A stretch of 64,000 nt of DNA from Symsagittifera roscoffensis (GCF_963678635.1 NW_026971325.1:16598-80597); one strand, 5' to 3'; positions 42,041 to 51,828 are shown, counted from the first letter of the stretch. Program-made: numbers and translations. Notes: generated by a model not told the origin, from the sequence alone.

Positions 42041-44180
42041 CTATGCTTGAGTGGGTTTTCCCCATCGACAGGGGCTCCCCATATTTCGTCTGTCGATGAA
42101 ATGACACCAGCTCACCATGGGTCAGGAGCACCAGTGCCAGATATCCGTCAATCCTTAGTGTTTCCACACCCCGACTGAACATATACGCTGGAACCATGTT
42201 GAATAGGTACCTCGGGTAAACTAGGAACAGGGCCAACAACAGACTGATGGGCATGCTCAGTATTTCTTGTACAAAGGCTCCAAAAATGGTCTCCTTTGCA
42301 CCAAACACTCCAGCCATGTATTCCTTCTCCCAACAAGGACTCAAGAACTTGAGAATCTCGTGATCTTTTCTTGTCCCCAGCTCGCCCTTTGCGTGCTCCC
42401 TCCAGAATCCCCCGATTGTGACCTCGTTTGCAGCCGCGACGAACCTGGTCACCGTCATCTCCCTGCCCTCGGCCACTTCCAACTGCTCTTCAAGAAAACT
42501 CCAGATCTGCTTCACAAAAGGTGGGGCATTCTCCTTTGTCTTCTCTGTGGCGTTTTCTAACCTTGGTGTTAGGAACGGCCACCTGCCTCTTTCTTGCGTC
42601 AGTCGGTACACCATCGACTCCAGTTGCTTCTCAGTTGCAGCCACATTTTTTCTCTCATTACTTGGTCCCCTTGACTTACTGGTGGAGCTCGTGATGGTCA
42701 AATCCATACTTCGAAACCGCAAGCTGGCCGTCAAGTGACTTATTATTGGGTGGTCATCCCCTATCGCCGGATTGAACTTGAGTTGTCTGGCGAAATTCGA
42801 TATCTCTAGCAAGAGGAATTCATCCAATACAATGAGGATATCTGCTAACTCATAGAAGCCCCTCAACGCGTGGGACACATCCGCCCACGCCGCCGCCAGT
42901 TCTGACTTGCGAAGCCTCAAGTTCGTCGGTTCCAACTCTCGATTGGGAGCTGCCATCAGGATCCGCCATGCATTCCCCTCGGCTATCAAGATCAAAACCG
43001 CATATACAAACTGCAGAGCGGGAGGCATGCTCGCGTATCCGGGGGACGTCGTGAATACCACTCTCGTCTTAGATCCAAATCGTGAAGTGACGTTCTCCTG
43101 CACCTCATTCATCGCCGCAAACAACGTCTGGATAGCTTCCCAGATCTTCTTTGGCGCAGGCTCGTCGCCCTTGAGTTGCTCATGAAACCCAGTCGCATGC
43201 AGGTGGTCATTCATTCCTGCAAACAGTAGTAGCTCGGGCTCGCAAGGCATCTCCGATTTAATCGCGACCACCAGGGTTAACATTTGGTTCAACTCAGCCC
43301 CTGGCAGCGAGTATATCAAAGTCTCCGGCCAGAACAACTTGGAAGACGTTCCCTCGAAGTCCGATCCCGCCACGATGATCACCCTCGCGGCAGCTGGATC
43401 TGCTCTGTCGTAAACTGCTAAAGTCTTGGCCAATTGGGCATTCCCGCAGGGCTTCCCATATCTAGGGTCGTGCGCCAACCTCGAACCCTCAAAAGCGGCA
43501 TCTGGCAGCTCCATTTTTCTTGGGTCCAGTAGTTTGTCCACCACCCTCAACTGCGCGGGAGTTGCCAACCTGATTCTGGCAATGCTCGTTCGGTGCTTGG
43601 GGGGCTCCACTATGAGTCTCGGACTCCCCAGCAACTTGAGAGGTCTGTAGTTGATAGGTCCCATGATTGATTTTGTGGGAATCCCAGTCAGATCCGCCGT
43701 CTTCATCATTCTCGCTCTTGAGAAAAGCGTTTCGTGAGCCTTTAACCAGTCCACGCACTGGTGTCTACTTAAGTCCTCGTGTGACATGCGCTCGAGGCCC
43801 AGAGCTTCTGCCAACTCTTGTCTGCACTCCAGAGCCTCCAGGTCCAGCTCTTTTACCTTCTCTAGATATCTCGACCGGCTTGTCTCCGCCGGTCTCTCCA
43901 CCCTCTTGCTCTCTACCACTACCACCGAGGACACAACCGAACTCTGGGGTGTTGGTGATGTTGCTTCCTCGGCTTCCATCGGTGCGGAACCCGGTAATCT
44001 AGTGCGGCTACTTCTCGAGCTGTCTCTAGAATCGACCCTCGCCCCCAGGCGACTGGATAGGGTTCTTGAGGCGAGGAAAGGGGGATTTGGAGGTGGTCCG
44101 AATGTGAATTGGGCCGTCTCAAGCAAGTCTGCCTCCAATCCACTTATGTGCCTCTGGAAAACGTCATTCAACCATTCCAA
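42006..44180 (-). CDS. Extra ORF 3: 724-codon protein with SGNH-like pattern (copy 2, open)
   Basis: The longest open frame in the window. Residues 30-105 are Ser/Pro/Arg-rich and probably disordered. Residues 265-330 show a Rossmann-like 'RVIIVAGSDF' strand and, 50 residues on, 'LLLFAGMNDHLH', whose G-x-N-D resembles block III of SGNH hydrolases. The serine of block I would be S273 in AGSD. A hydrophobic stretch (about 640-660, 'MPISLLLALFLVYPRYLF') could be membrane-associated or a buried helix. The start ATG is close to the end of the preceding SGNH ORF in another frame, so the two were probably one protein. A catalytic role for this second domain is uncertain because block V (D-x-x-H) was not identified. 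Confidence 0.6.
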   Translation of the reverse strand: MEWLNDVFQRHISGLEADLLETAQFTFGPPPNPPFLASRTLSSRLGARVDSRDSSRSSRTRLPGSAPMEAEEATSPTPQSSVVSSVVVVESKRVERPAETSRSRYLEKVKELDLEALECRQELAEALGLERMSHEDLSRHQCVDWLKAHETLFSRARMMKTADLTGIPTKSIMGPINYRPLKLLGSPRLIVEPPKHRTSIARIRLATPAQLRVVDKLLDPRKMELPDAAFEGSRLAHDPRYGKPCGNAQLAKTLAVYDRADPAAARVIIVAGSDFEGTSSKLFWPETLIYSLPGAELNQMLTLVVAIKSEMPCEPELLLFAGMNDHLHATGFHEQLKGDEPAPKKIWEAIQTLFAAMNEVQENVTSRFGSKTRVVFTTSPGYASMPPALQFVYAVLILIAEGNAWRILMAAPNRELEPTNLRLRKSELAAAWADVSHALRGFYELADILIVLDEFLLLEISNFARQLKFNPAIGDDHPIISHLTASLRFRSMDLTITSSTSKSRGPSNERKNVAATEKQLESMVYRLTQERGRWPFLTPRLENATEKTKENAPPFVKQIWSFLEEQLEVAEGREMTVTRFVAAANEVTIGGFWREHAKGELGTRKDHEILKFLSPCWEKEYMAGVFGAKETIFGAFVQEILSMPISLLLALFLVYPRYLFNMVPAYMFSRGVETLRIDGYLALVLLTHGELVSFHRQTKYGEPLSMGKTHSSIDTITHINVLRD

Positions 44181-44187
44181 GCCCTAG

Positions 44188-44854
44188 GCCTGTCAAAATG
44201 GATTCCATCTGAGGATGCATCGTCGGAGAAGGCGGCTCGCTCCATTTGCTCGGCTACATCCAGCAATCCAATGGGAAGGACACTCCTCTGATGTATTTGC
44301 CTGATTACTTCCTTCAGGTTCCGTACTTACGTATTCATCTCCATCGCGTGTTGGTCAGCCTTCATATTGTAAGGGATTGTACACACTGTGAGTATGGCAG
44401 GATCGATTTGAATCCGTAACTCCTCAAGGATGCAGCTTATCTTGTCATGTAGCCTCATAACTTTCCTTGACTCCCCCCTGGACACGTCATTAGTCCCGAT
44501 CATTAAAGTTACCGTGTATACTCTTGCCATCCCTAGCATCTCAAGTGATGCCAATATCTGTGGCGTTGCAGCTCCAGCAAAACTCAAGATCCCAGTCTGC
44601 CAATGCGACTGAATCCGAGTCAGCACCCGCAGCAGGCTGTCCCCTATGATTAGGTGAACCGTACCCTCTGGCACACGTGGCTGCGTATAGTATTCCACCC
44701 AAGCCGCGTCATGGAAGCAATCCCGCCTGACTCTTTGTGCTGTGCTCCAATCCATGCGATTGTGCCTGTGGTATCTGCCATCCGTGTTCTTCTTGTAACT
44801 TGAGATTACCACACTCCTGATCGGTTGCTCCCTCCAAGTCGGGGGTAACTCCAC
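44188..44854 (-). pseudogene. Extra ORF 2: SGNH/GDSL-type hydrolase (copy 2)
   Basis: The open frame at 44,327-44,854 has the GDSL box ('HLIIGDSLLRVL', Ser73), a glycine block ('SFAGAATPQI', about 91-100) and the GTND box ('TLMIGTNDVSRGES', Asn122). After an in-frame TAA at 44,327-44,329 the same frame goes on and reaches D-G-I-H at 44,198-44,209, the usual Asp/His block. All four SGNH residues are thus encoded, with one stop before the last block. SGNH enzymes hydrolyse esters or acetyl groups. Here the gene follows a coiled-coil ORF, to which it was probably joined, since the two overlap in different frames near 44,850. Confidence 0.65.
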
Positions 44855-45974
44855 TTTTTCTCAGCTGTAGTCTCTCATTCATTTCTTTCAGACGCGACGA
44901 GCTCCCGCTCACCTGACTCGGCAGTGCGACGTCCATCAGTGGGCGTATCGGTTGTGTCTCTAAACCATGCAGGGAGGACGTTGACTCAGTCGGTATCCAT
45001 ACCTCCAACCCCTCGTTCACGTGTTCCTGAGCTGCGCGGTCTAGGTTAAATCGTCCCTTCGATCTGGGAGCCTCATCCACTTCCATACGTGACTCTGGTC
45101 TTGAACCGGCGGCCGTTCGCTCCTTGGGCCTGGCTCCCTTCAGCACGTCGAGCTCGCGTTGTCGCCGCTGGATTCTCTCAAGTTCCGACTTCAGCTGTTC
45201 AAATTTCGCCGCATTCTCTCGCACTCTTTGTTCTTGCTGGTGCTCGGCCTTCAGCATATCGAGTTCCCACCGCGCTTGGTCCTTTTCAATGACCGCCTGA
45301 TCTCTCTCCAGATTAGCTTGATCTCTCTCGAGCTTCGCTTGATCCCGGTCGAGGTTCGCCTTGTTCCTCTCCCTCTGTGTCCTCTCAAGTTCTCTTTTCA
45401 GACTACTGAGGTCAGGATACGCCTCTTCCGTTTGCTGCGCTCGCGTCATAGAGGGTGTCTTATTCGTGTGTTGGCCCGCTGACTTTGCTGATGGTCTGGT
45501 TGGTAGTGGGATTTCCCCTGCGCCATACTCGGTGTTATTGCTCAGGCCAGGATTCCTCGCGAAGTCGAATCCTCTCACCCCTCCATCCACATTCCAGGAC
45601 AGCCATCTGGTTTGCTCTTGGTTGGATATGCCATCAGTGGTGTAGCCGACCATTAAAACCGCTTCTGTTGCAGACTCCCTGCATTCACCCTGATATTCCA
45701 ATTGGAGGATGGCGTTCAGCATCACTGCCATTCTCTCATCCACTTGGGTGTAATCCAGATCCCTCAAGCGTCTGTATAATTCGTCAAGTATGGGCCTCTT
45801 CAGAGCCGCGGGCATGGACTTCCAAAATCGATTTGCCATTTTTTTTTCTATCTCTGGATGATCTTGCACACGCACCAACTTGAGAATTACCGTACCAACT
45901 TGAGAATTACCGTACCAACTTGAGTACTTGAGAAATAACTTTTTCAAGTGTTGCTCGACGGTGGGTTCGTTCAA
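44709..45974 (-). CDS. Extra ORF 1: 421-codon coiled-coil protein (copy 2)
   Basis: Residues 191-280 form a long charged coiled coil with repeated 'LERDQANLERDQA' units of seven residues, ideal heptads. Residues 40-100 are a helical N-terminal part and residues 285-400 a Ser/Arg-rich linker. No catalytic motif. Coiled coils next to an SGNH domain suggest an assembly or capsid-like scaffold role, but this is inference. Only a TTG start is available in frame. The last 45 or so codons overlap the SGNH frame and are probably out of frame. The 20-base duplication at 45,874-45,913 is not a multiple of three. Confidence 0.5.
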   Translation of the reverse strand: MNEPTVEQHLKKLFLKYSSWYGNSQVGTVILKLVRVQDHPEIEKKMANRFWKSMPAALKRPILDELYRRLRDLDYTQVDERMAVMLNAILQLEYQGECRESATEAVLMVGYTTDGISNQEQTRWLSWNVDGGVRGFDFARNPGLSNNTEYGAGEIPLPTRPSAKSAGQHTNKTPSMTRAQQTEEAYPDLSSLKRELERTQRERNKANLDRDQAKLERDQANLERDQAVIEKDQARWELDMLKAEHQQEQRVRENAAKFEQLKSELERIQRRQRELDVLKGARPKERTAAGSRPESRMEVDEAPRSKGRFNLDRAAQEHVNEGLEVWIPTESTSSLHGLETQPIRPLMDVALPSQVSGSSSRLKEMNERLQLRKSGVTPDLEGATDQECGNLKLQEEHGWQIPQAQSHGLEHSTKSQAGLLP

Positions 45975-45977
45975 GAC

Positions 45978-46314
45978 CTTCTTTTTCTTTCAGTTGAGTA
46001 TAGTTGGGTAGTCAACTTGACTTTACCAAATCAATCTGAAAATAAAACTTGATCTTTAGACTAAAATTCTATGTTACTAACCTAAAACCTCCCCCCTGCC
46101 AATATAGTTAAAATCTTATCTTTTTCGTTCTATTAAAATAATTCAATTGGAAGTTTTCTACGAGCATGCATTTTCATTTTATGTTTTAGCACCGTTAATC
46201 ATTTAAAATTTAATTGTCATGCCAATCACTTTTAAGATCCTTTTACCTGTTCCGTGCCCCAATACCTAACTTGAGATCCCTTCATGCCCAACTCGAGACC
46301 CCCATGTACCCGAC
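45978..46314. other. AT-rich spacer between macro and coiled-coil ORFs (copy 2)
   Basis: Same as 25,380-25,716. The drop in GC compared with both neighbours marks it as non-coding. No promoter or splice pair can be supported by eye. Confidence 0.4.
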
Positions 46315-46890
46315 TCAGGCGATACTCAAGTAGTATTTCTTGTGCAGATGTACCATTATCTCAGTTTCTGCGAAGACCACGTGTAGGATAGCATATAGTT
46401 CCCTTGGGCTCAACTTGCCCCTGTTCGGGTCATAGACCAACATTGAGACTTCCGTTATTCTTCTTTCGATCATGAAGTCTCGCAGTCTCTTTAGTGCCAA
46501 CATCACGTGTTCAGGATCGATCGTGTTCCTCTCACTGACCCTCGTCACTAAGAAGCACAGGTATTTGCCTGGGACTTGTGCTACTGATGGTGGAAGCGCA
46601 GCCATTCCTCCCAGCCACGGTCTCTGTCTGAATAGAAACTCCACGTTCTGGTATTCCCTTTTGCAGTCGGCCTCCAGTCTTGATTTGAAACTCATGTCCG
46701 CCGTGATACAGATTGCGCTAGTCCTGTCCGACAGAATGAAGTCGCTATCCGTTATCAGGATGTTCTCCGAGTATTCTTTGGGTATTTCAAACTGCGTTTT
46801 GAAATTCCGTCCTATGGTAGGCTCAGCCTCCTCCCCATCCAGTTCCAGTTCGTTCGTTTCTCTCACTTCCCTGAGTTTCTTTATCATCAA
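46315..46890 (-). CDS. Macro-domain-like ORF downstream of integrase (copy 2)
   Basis: The last 150 codons follow the pattern of a macro domain: a hydrophobic strand leading to 'AICITADMSF', a helix, 'GGMAALP', a strand 'KYLCFLVTRV', a helix 'HVMLALKRLRDFM', 'EVSMLVYDPNRGKLSPREL', and a closing 'FAETEIMVHL' strand. Macro domains bind ADP-ribose or remove it from proteins. The usual Gly-rich loops are weak, so binding may be lost. The first 15 or so codons of the 201-codon frame (up to 46,920) are probably out of frame, since the coding path comes from the overlapping ORF at 46,823-47,131. Confidence 0.5.
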   Translation of the reverse strand: MMIKKLREVRETNELELDGEEAEPTIGRNFKTQFEIPKEYSENILITDSDFILSDRTSAICITADMSFKSRLEADCKREYQNVEFLFRQRPWLGGMAALPPSVAQVPGKYLCFLVTRVSERNTIDPEHVMLALKRLRDFMIERRITEVSMLVYDPNRGKLSPRELYAILHVVFAETEIMVHLHKKYYLSIA

Positions 46891-47131
46891 ATTTTCGGTG
46901 TGGGGAAGTCCTACCCCCACTCCCCGGACAAATTTTTTTTATCGACGTCCCTGTCGATGGTGCTGGGTCTAAATTATCTGGTCGAATCTCGAGAGGCCTG
47001 TCTGTTGCTGTCCAGCCGAAGAGGGGATCCTCCATTTTCATGTGCTTTTGCGCTGATACGTCAACTTGTTGGATGCTTTGTCCTTCGCCGCTTCCGTTCT
47101 TGACATCGCGCATCCATTCTAATATCCTCAA
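46823..47131 (-). pseudogene. Linker between integrase tail and macro domain
   Basis: A 102-codon frame containing 'MEDPLFGWTATDRPLEIRP', without a recognised domain. It overlaps the macro frame by about 100 bases, and its last 25 or so codons look like a shadow, pointing to a frameshift near 46,910. Short direct repeats of 'attctaatatcc' at 47,110-47,175 lie just upstream. Confidence 0.45.
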
Positions 47132-47163
47132 GTTCGTTCCTCTAATATCCTCTAAAATCCATT

Positions 47164-47890
47164 CTAATATCCATTCTCCCTCCTATCTATCTCGCTCTGT
47201 TCCAAATCCGTCTCTCGTTCTGGTGTCGAGTAGTCTTCCTGTGGGTAGTGTTCATTATCATTGATAATTTGCCATTCATCATCGGCTGCCAGTTCGCCCA
47301 CACTTAGTAGCTCTTCGCTTAGTTCATCGGGCTGTATCTTATCAATCAGGAAATCATCTCCGTACCTGCTGTACCTCATGCCTGTCCGTTTGCGATTGCC
47401 ACTCCTAGTCCCCGCTGGTATTGGTAAGTCTGGTTCCGTCCACTTCGGCACCTCACCCTGCTCCGGATCGTTCCAGTCTTCTTCCACAAAGGATTCCGCC
47501 TCAGAGTCCGCTTTTATCTTTTCATTGTCATCCAAACTCAAGTTCTCGTTGCCATCATTTTTCTCTCTGGTGCCTTTTTCGTTCACTTCACACGCTGGCT
47601 CCACCAGTAGGTACTCAAGTCCCTCCATGTCCTGTGGCATACACCAGTCCTCTGGGGATGGGACGTGAGGCTTCAGATTTTCATAATATGCTGCTCGCCC
47701 CGTACTCAAGCGGTAGAACCGTCCTTGTTGGTGTACTTCCGTTATCATGAATGGTCCTCTCCATTTCTTAAGTAGTTCGTTTGTCCCTTTGGGCGGTATG
47801 ACATTCTGGAAGACCCACACGTACTGGCCCACTTCATATGGCTTCGCCTGAAAAATCTTTTCATCATATTTCTTGCGCTGTCTCATTTGT
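47164..47890 (-). pseudogene. Integrase C-terminal (GPF-type) domain and acidic tail
   Basis: An open frame with 'KPYEVGQYVWVFQNV' and 'LKKWRGPFMITEVHQQGRFYRL', the GPY/F-type C-terminal domain typical of Ty3/gypsy integrases, which helps bind DNA. Then comes a long acidic tail (about residues 100-245) of unknown role with 'TRSGNRKRTGMRYSRYGDDF'. It is out of frame with the integrase core upstream because of a shift at about 47,870-47,900. Confidence 0.75.
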
Positions 47891-48691
47891 GCTTGCTGTC
47901 TCATTTGTGCTTGCAGTGTTTATTTCTTGCTGTCTCCTGATCGCTTCTTTCACGTATGCTTGAGGCGACGTCCTCCTCCCTTCGTATGCTGTCTCATTTG
48001 TGCTTGCTGTGTTTATTTCTTGCTGTCTCCTGATCGCTTCTTTCACGTATGCTTGCGGCGACGTCCTCCTCCCTTCGTATTCCGGGTAAAAGAATGTCAG
48101 GGGCATTGCTCTCTCCCTGCCCGTCAACATCATGAAAGGACTGATGCCCGTTGTTGAGTGTTGCGTACTGTTGTACGCCCCTACGACTTGCGGCATATAT
48201 TTATCCCAGTCCGTCATGTATCTTGAGCAGTGTACCCTCAGCATGTTCACCAACGTTCTATTCTGTCTCTCTACCAGCCCGTTGGTCTGAGGATGGTAGG
48301 TTGTCGAGTGTGCTTAAGCAATGTGTGACCTCTTCATCAATTCTTTTGTCAAGTCCCCCACAAAGGCTTTACCGTTGTCTGACTGAAAAGTCATTGGACA
48401 ACCATATCGTGATATCCAATGCGTTATCAGGTGGTCACAAGTCTCCTCTGCTGAGGCTGTCTGACACGGGACCGCTTCTGCAAACTATGTGAAGTGATCT
48501 ATTATAACCAGTATCTGGTTTTATCCCGACTCTGTCATGCAGATTTTTTGATTGTCTATCGGCACCACCTCGTTAAAATCCGAGCTTTCAACGGACTTGA
48601 GTGGGAACTTCATTTTCCTTGGGTCTTTTACTTGCAGGCATGCCAGGCATGCATTCACCCATCTCTCGCAAGCTTTCCTTAATCCTGGTCA
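47864..48691 (-). pseudogene. Integrase catalytic core (DDE), with in-frame stops
   Basis: One minus-strand frame carries the core: first Asp in 'ILVIIDHFT', second in 'MTFQSDNGKAFVGD', Glu in 'TNGLVERQNRTLVNML', then 'AYNSTQHSTTGISPFMMLTG'. All three metal-binding residues are kept, but in-frame stops occur near 48,690, 48,523, 48,488 and 48,315. The end of the domain contains a 93-bp tandem duplication (31 codons, 'YEGRRTSPQAYVKEAIRRQQ' onward) at about 47,894-48,080. It would insert element cDNA into the host chromosome if intact. Confidence 0.8.
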
Positions 48692-49311
48692 ATCAAACCT
48701 GTGAAGTATTCTCTGTTGCACTTTATCTATCCCCTGGTGCCCCATCTGATCGTGCGATCTGAACAACACCTCCGTCTGATACAATTGTGGTAACATGATG
48801 AGGTTGTTCTTGTGTAATATCTTCTCCTCATCTTTTCTTTTGCACGCTACCACACCATCAGCTGTGTGATAGAGTAAATCTTTTCTTTCTTTGTAGAACT
48901 GGCTCAAGATCTTGTAGCTGTCTTCCTTCAGGTCCCTTGGACCCCGTCGGGATCCATTTGGAGAGGTTACTTATCATCCTGTCATTCTTTTGGGCCCTTA
49001 TCAGGTCCGACAGCCTATATCTCGCTTTGACATGTTCCTTTAGTGCCATACATTTCACCAGGGTTGTGGATGTCATCCTTCAGCTTTACGCATATTATCC
49101 TCTTCACGATCTTCGTGTCATCTTCTGGCACCAGATTTATTCTGACATTTGAGTTGCACGATAGTTCCCTGAATGGTTTCCTCGATACCGCAATTTTCTC
49201 AAGTTCTTCACCTCCCTGTACTTCTTGTTCATCCGAGTTGTACGTTCCCGAGGAGGGATCTGTTTGTAGCTCCCTGTCGCGGTGTCTCATCTTCTCCTCT
49301 GCCAGTATCAT
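48689..49311 (-). pseudogene. Integrase zinc-binding (H2C2) region and linker, frameshifted
   Basis: Three overlapping frames (49,311-49,015; 49,076-48,858; 48,907-48,689) each hold part of the coding path. The last includes 'QTEVLFRSHDQMGHQGIDKVQQ', the H-x3-H-like part of the zinc-binding domain, with the cysteines just past the stop at 48,689 ('ACERWVNACLAC'). At least two frameshifts and a TGA are needed to explain it. Confidence 0.7.
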
Positions 49312-49323
49312 GCATAGACTATC

Positions 49324-50487
49324 CTAATAATCGCTGCTCTTTTCCGAATCTTCATCCCATGCTTCACCATCCCCGGACAATTTCTCTTCTCCGGTTTCTT
49401 CTTCCTCCGTGGACGTGGACCACTCCCCGGACTCTTGACCTAGTCCCAGGTGTTCAGCTTTTTCCTTGAACGCCACTTTCTTCTTCCTAACCTGAGTCCG
49501 CTCAAGTATGTTATCAGGGATTTTATCAACCAGTGACCGCACGACTTCTTTGCCATCAGTAACGCTTCCTCTTAGAGAGTCTGCGTTGCCAACTGTTTCA
49601 CTCCTTCGCAGTATCGTGACTTCCGGTTCCTCCCTACCCTTTCCTTCGTTCACGGGTTTATCATCTGCCAGTTTCTCAAGTAATCTCCACAAGTCTGCAT
49701 CTATCTGTGTATTTCCCGTTTCCACCTGGTTGAGATCATAGCCATTTGCCTTGAGCGTCTCTCTAACAATTTTTGATTGGAGCATAATCCCTATCGGCAT
49801 TCCTCGGGTCTTCTTCAAGATTGTTTTCTTTGGAGGCTCTTCTGGTAATTCGGGGTGATCTTCTATCGGTTTGCCTGACTTGTCTAGCCATCTCGTGAGT
49901 GGAAGACCGTCATACGTTTCTTTATCCATGAAGGAGAAGCCATCTTTAATTTCGGGCCTATCCGCCTCCCTCTGTTCCTGTCTTTCGTAGAACTGCGTCT
50001 TCTTACTCAAGCTATCGGCATTCTGATGTTTTTCCCTTGTTCTATGCTCAATTATCATGTTGTACCCATCCCGTCGAACTATCCATCTCCCAATGTAGCT
50101 CTGGTCCATCGAGTACATCTTCAGCCAGCTGAGTGCTCTGTTGTCGACCCGCAGCTTAAATGGCTCACTGCCTAAGTATGCTCTGTATTTCTTGACAAAA
50201 GTAACCACCGCGAACATCTCTGCTTTCGGCGCCCCGAACTTCATTTCTGTATCACTCAAGACTTTGTTCCCGTATGCTATTGGTCTTAAGACTGTCTTCC
50301 TGTTCCATTCTTCTTCTTGATGGAGAATTCCAGAAATCGCGACTACCGACGCATCCGTATCCAAAACGTACATCCCTTTTTCCGTTGGCATCCCTAACAC
50401 CGGTGCCTCGCACAACTCTTTCTTTATTCTCTGGAATGATTCTTCTGCTGCGTTGTTCCATGTGAACTTTTTGCCTTTGTGTCTCAT
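49324..50487 (-). pseudogene. RNase H domain and pol linker
   Basis: The 387-codon frame has the RNase H pattern of Ty3 elements: Asp in 'YVLDTDASVVAISGIL', Glu in 'APKAEMFAVVTFV', Asp in 'KLRVDNRALSWL' and Asp in 'KHQNADSLSKK'. It degrades the RNA strand during reverse transcription. The rest (about residues 190-387) is an acidic linker leading to integrase. It is in frame with the end of the RT ORF across a TAA at 50,494-50,496 and with the next segment across a TAG at 49,324-49,326. Confidence 0.85.
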
Positions 50488-50493
50488 TAATTG

Positions 50494-51828
50494 TTACATC
50501 GGGTATACCTTGTCCGCATAGCCCTTGATGAATTCCCTGTAGTAGTTCGCAAAACCCAGGAAGCTCATCAACTGGTGTTCCGTTTTTGGCGATTTCAAAG
50601 TTAGAACTGCTTTACTGCATCTGGATCCGGTCTGATGCCGTGCCTGTCCACCGTCCTGCCCAAGTATTTCATCGAATCCTTGAGTATCTCGCACTTTGAC
50701 GGTTTACACTTTAGCCCCGACCTCTTCATACATGCAAACACCTCGTCCAGTCGCTCGATGTGGTCTTCTAGTGTGGGCGTCGCTATTACCACGTCATCCA
50801 CATAGCACATTACCAGATTGCCGTAGTTCTTTGTCACACCTATCAGCGCATGTGCCATCAACCGTTGAATTGTGGCTGTGGCATTGCAAAGACCAAACGG
50901 CATCCGTTTCCATTGAAACAGCCCCAACTCGCAAGCGAACCCTGTTTTGTCCCTGTCTTGCTTCCTCAGCGGGACCTGCCAGAATGCCGAACCTAAATTT
51001 TGCGTCACCTAACTTCGAGAGGCTCTCGTCAATCCTAGGTGTGGGATAGGCATCCTTCACCGTGACGGAGTTCAGATACCGAAAGTCACAGCAAAACCTC
51101 AATTGGTCGCCTTTCTTTTTGGCCATCACTACTCTACACGCCCACGGTGACTTGGATGGTTCTATCATGTCATACTCTAGTAATGTCTCTATTTCTTTCC
51201 TACATGCCTCTGATTTGTGTGGGGTCATGCGCCTCGCCCCCTCCCTGTGTGGTACCGCATTTTCTTCAAGTTCGATTTCATGCTCAACAAAATAACAACA
51301 CCCGATGACTGCCTTATGCCTCGAAAAAACTTCCTCGTTCCGCTCTAGTACGTCCTTGATGGCTTCGCGCTGTTCGTCCGTCAACTTGCCCCTTAAATGT
51401 TCGATCTCCGGTAGGACCGGTTTATCACTCTGCATTTCATCTAGTGTGGGCCGTTCCGGAAATTTCGAACAGCTCGATAGCCCATCGTCTGTCTCTGACT
51501 TAAGTGATTTCACAAGAACTGATGAACCTTTTATTTTCTTCAATCGTCTCATGATACAAATTTTGTCCCTATGATCGGGACAATCAACAACTTCATTTTG
51601 TTTTGAGTTTTCAGTCATTTCATATCGAGTCTTAACGGGTAAAGCATATCCCAGCTTCCTCCCCCTCTGTATCGTGATGGGTATATCAAGAGTATTCAAC
51701 AAGACACTGACGCAGAGACCGCTCTTGGTTATCGAGAAGGATCTTCCTAAAACAGCAGCACTTTGACTATTAGGATTTGGGACTATGCATACTTGCTTGT
51801 TGTCACTTAGTTCATTGTAATTTCTCAT
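50494..51828 (-). pseudogene. Reverse transcriptase with motif A deletion
   Basis: The N-terminal frame (51,828 to about 51,005) has 'EIETLLEYDMIEPSKSPWAC' and 'KKKGDQLRFCCDFRYLN', classic Ty3 fingers. The palm continues in another frame (51,008-50,601) with 'LGSAFWQVPLRKQDRDKTGF', 'RMPFGLCNATATIQR' and the motif C box 'MCYVDDVVIA'. A last shift near 50,620 brings 'MSFLGFANYYREFI'. At the first shift the residues before 'LGSAFW', which in Ty3 RTs include the motif A catalytic aspartate, are missing, so the enzyme would be inactive. Confidence 0.85.

Larger units (their letters stand above)
26274..46870. repeat. 20.6 kb tandem duplication, copy 2
   Basis: Second copy of 5,675-26,273. Its left edge enters the monomer at 'cttcagttacatag' directly after the macro gene of copy 1. 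Its right edge is the last shared base in the macro ORF, after which the sequence continues into the intact 5' side of the giant element. This copy therefore holds the original junction with gag-pol. Confidence 0.9.

Noticed and set aside
37007-50496. An altered genetic code or programmed readthrough with TAA/TAG as sense codons
   Set aside because: Stops replace different kinds of residue, include TGA, and occur with frameshifts and duplications, so ordinary decay explains them.
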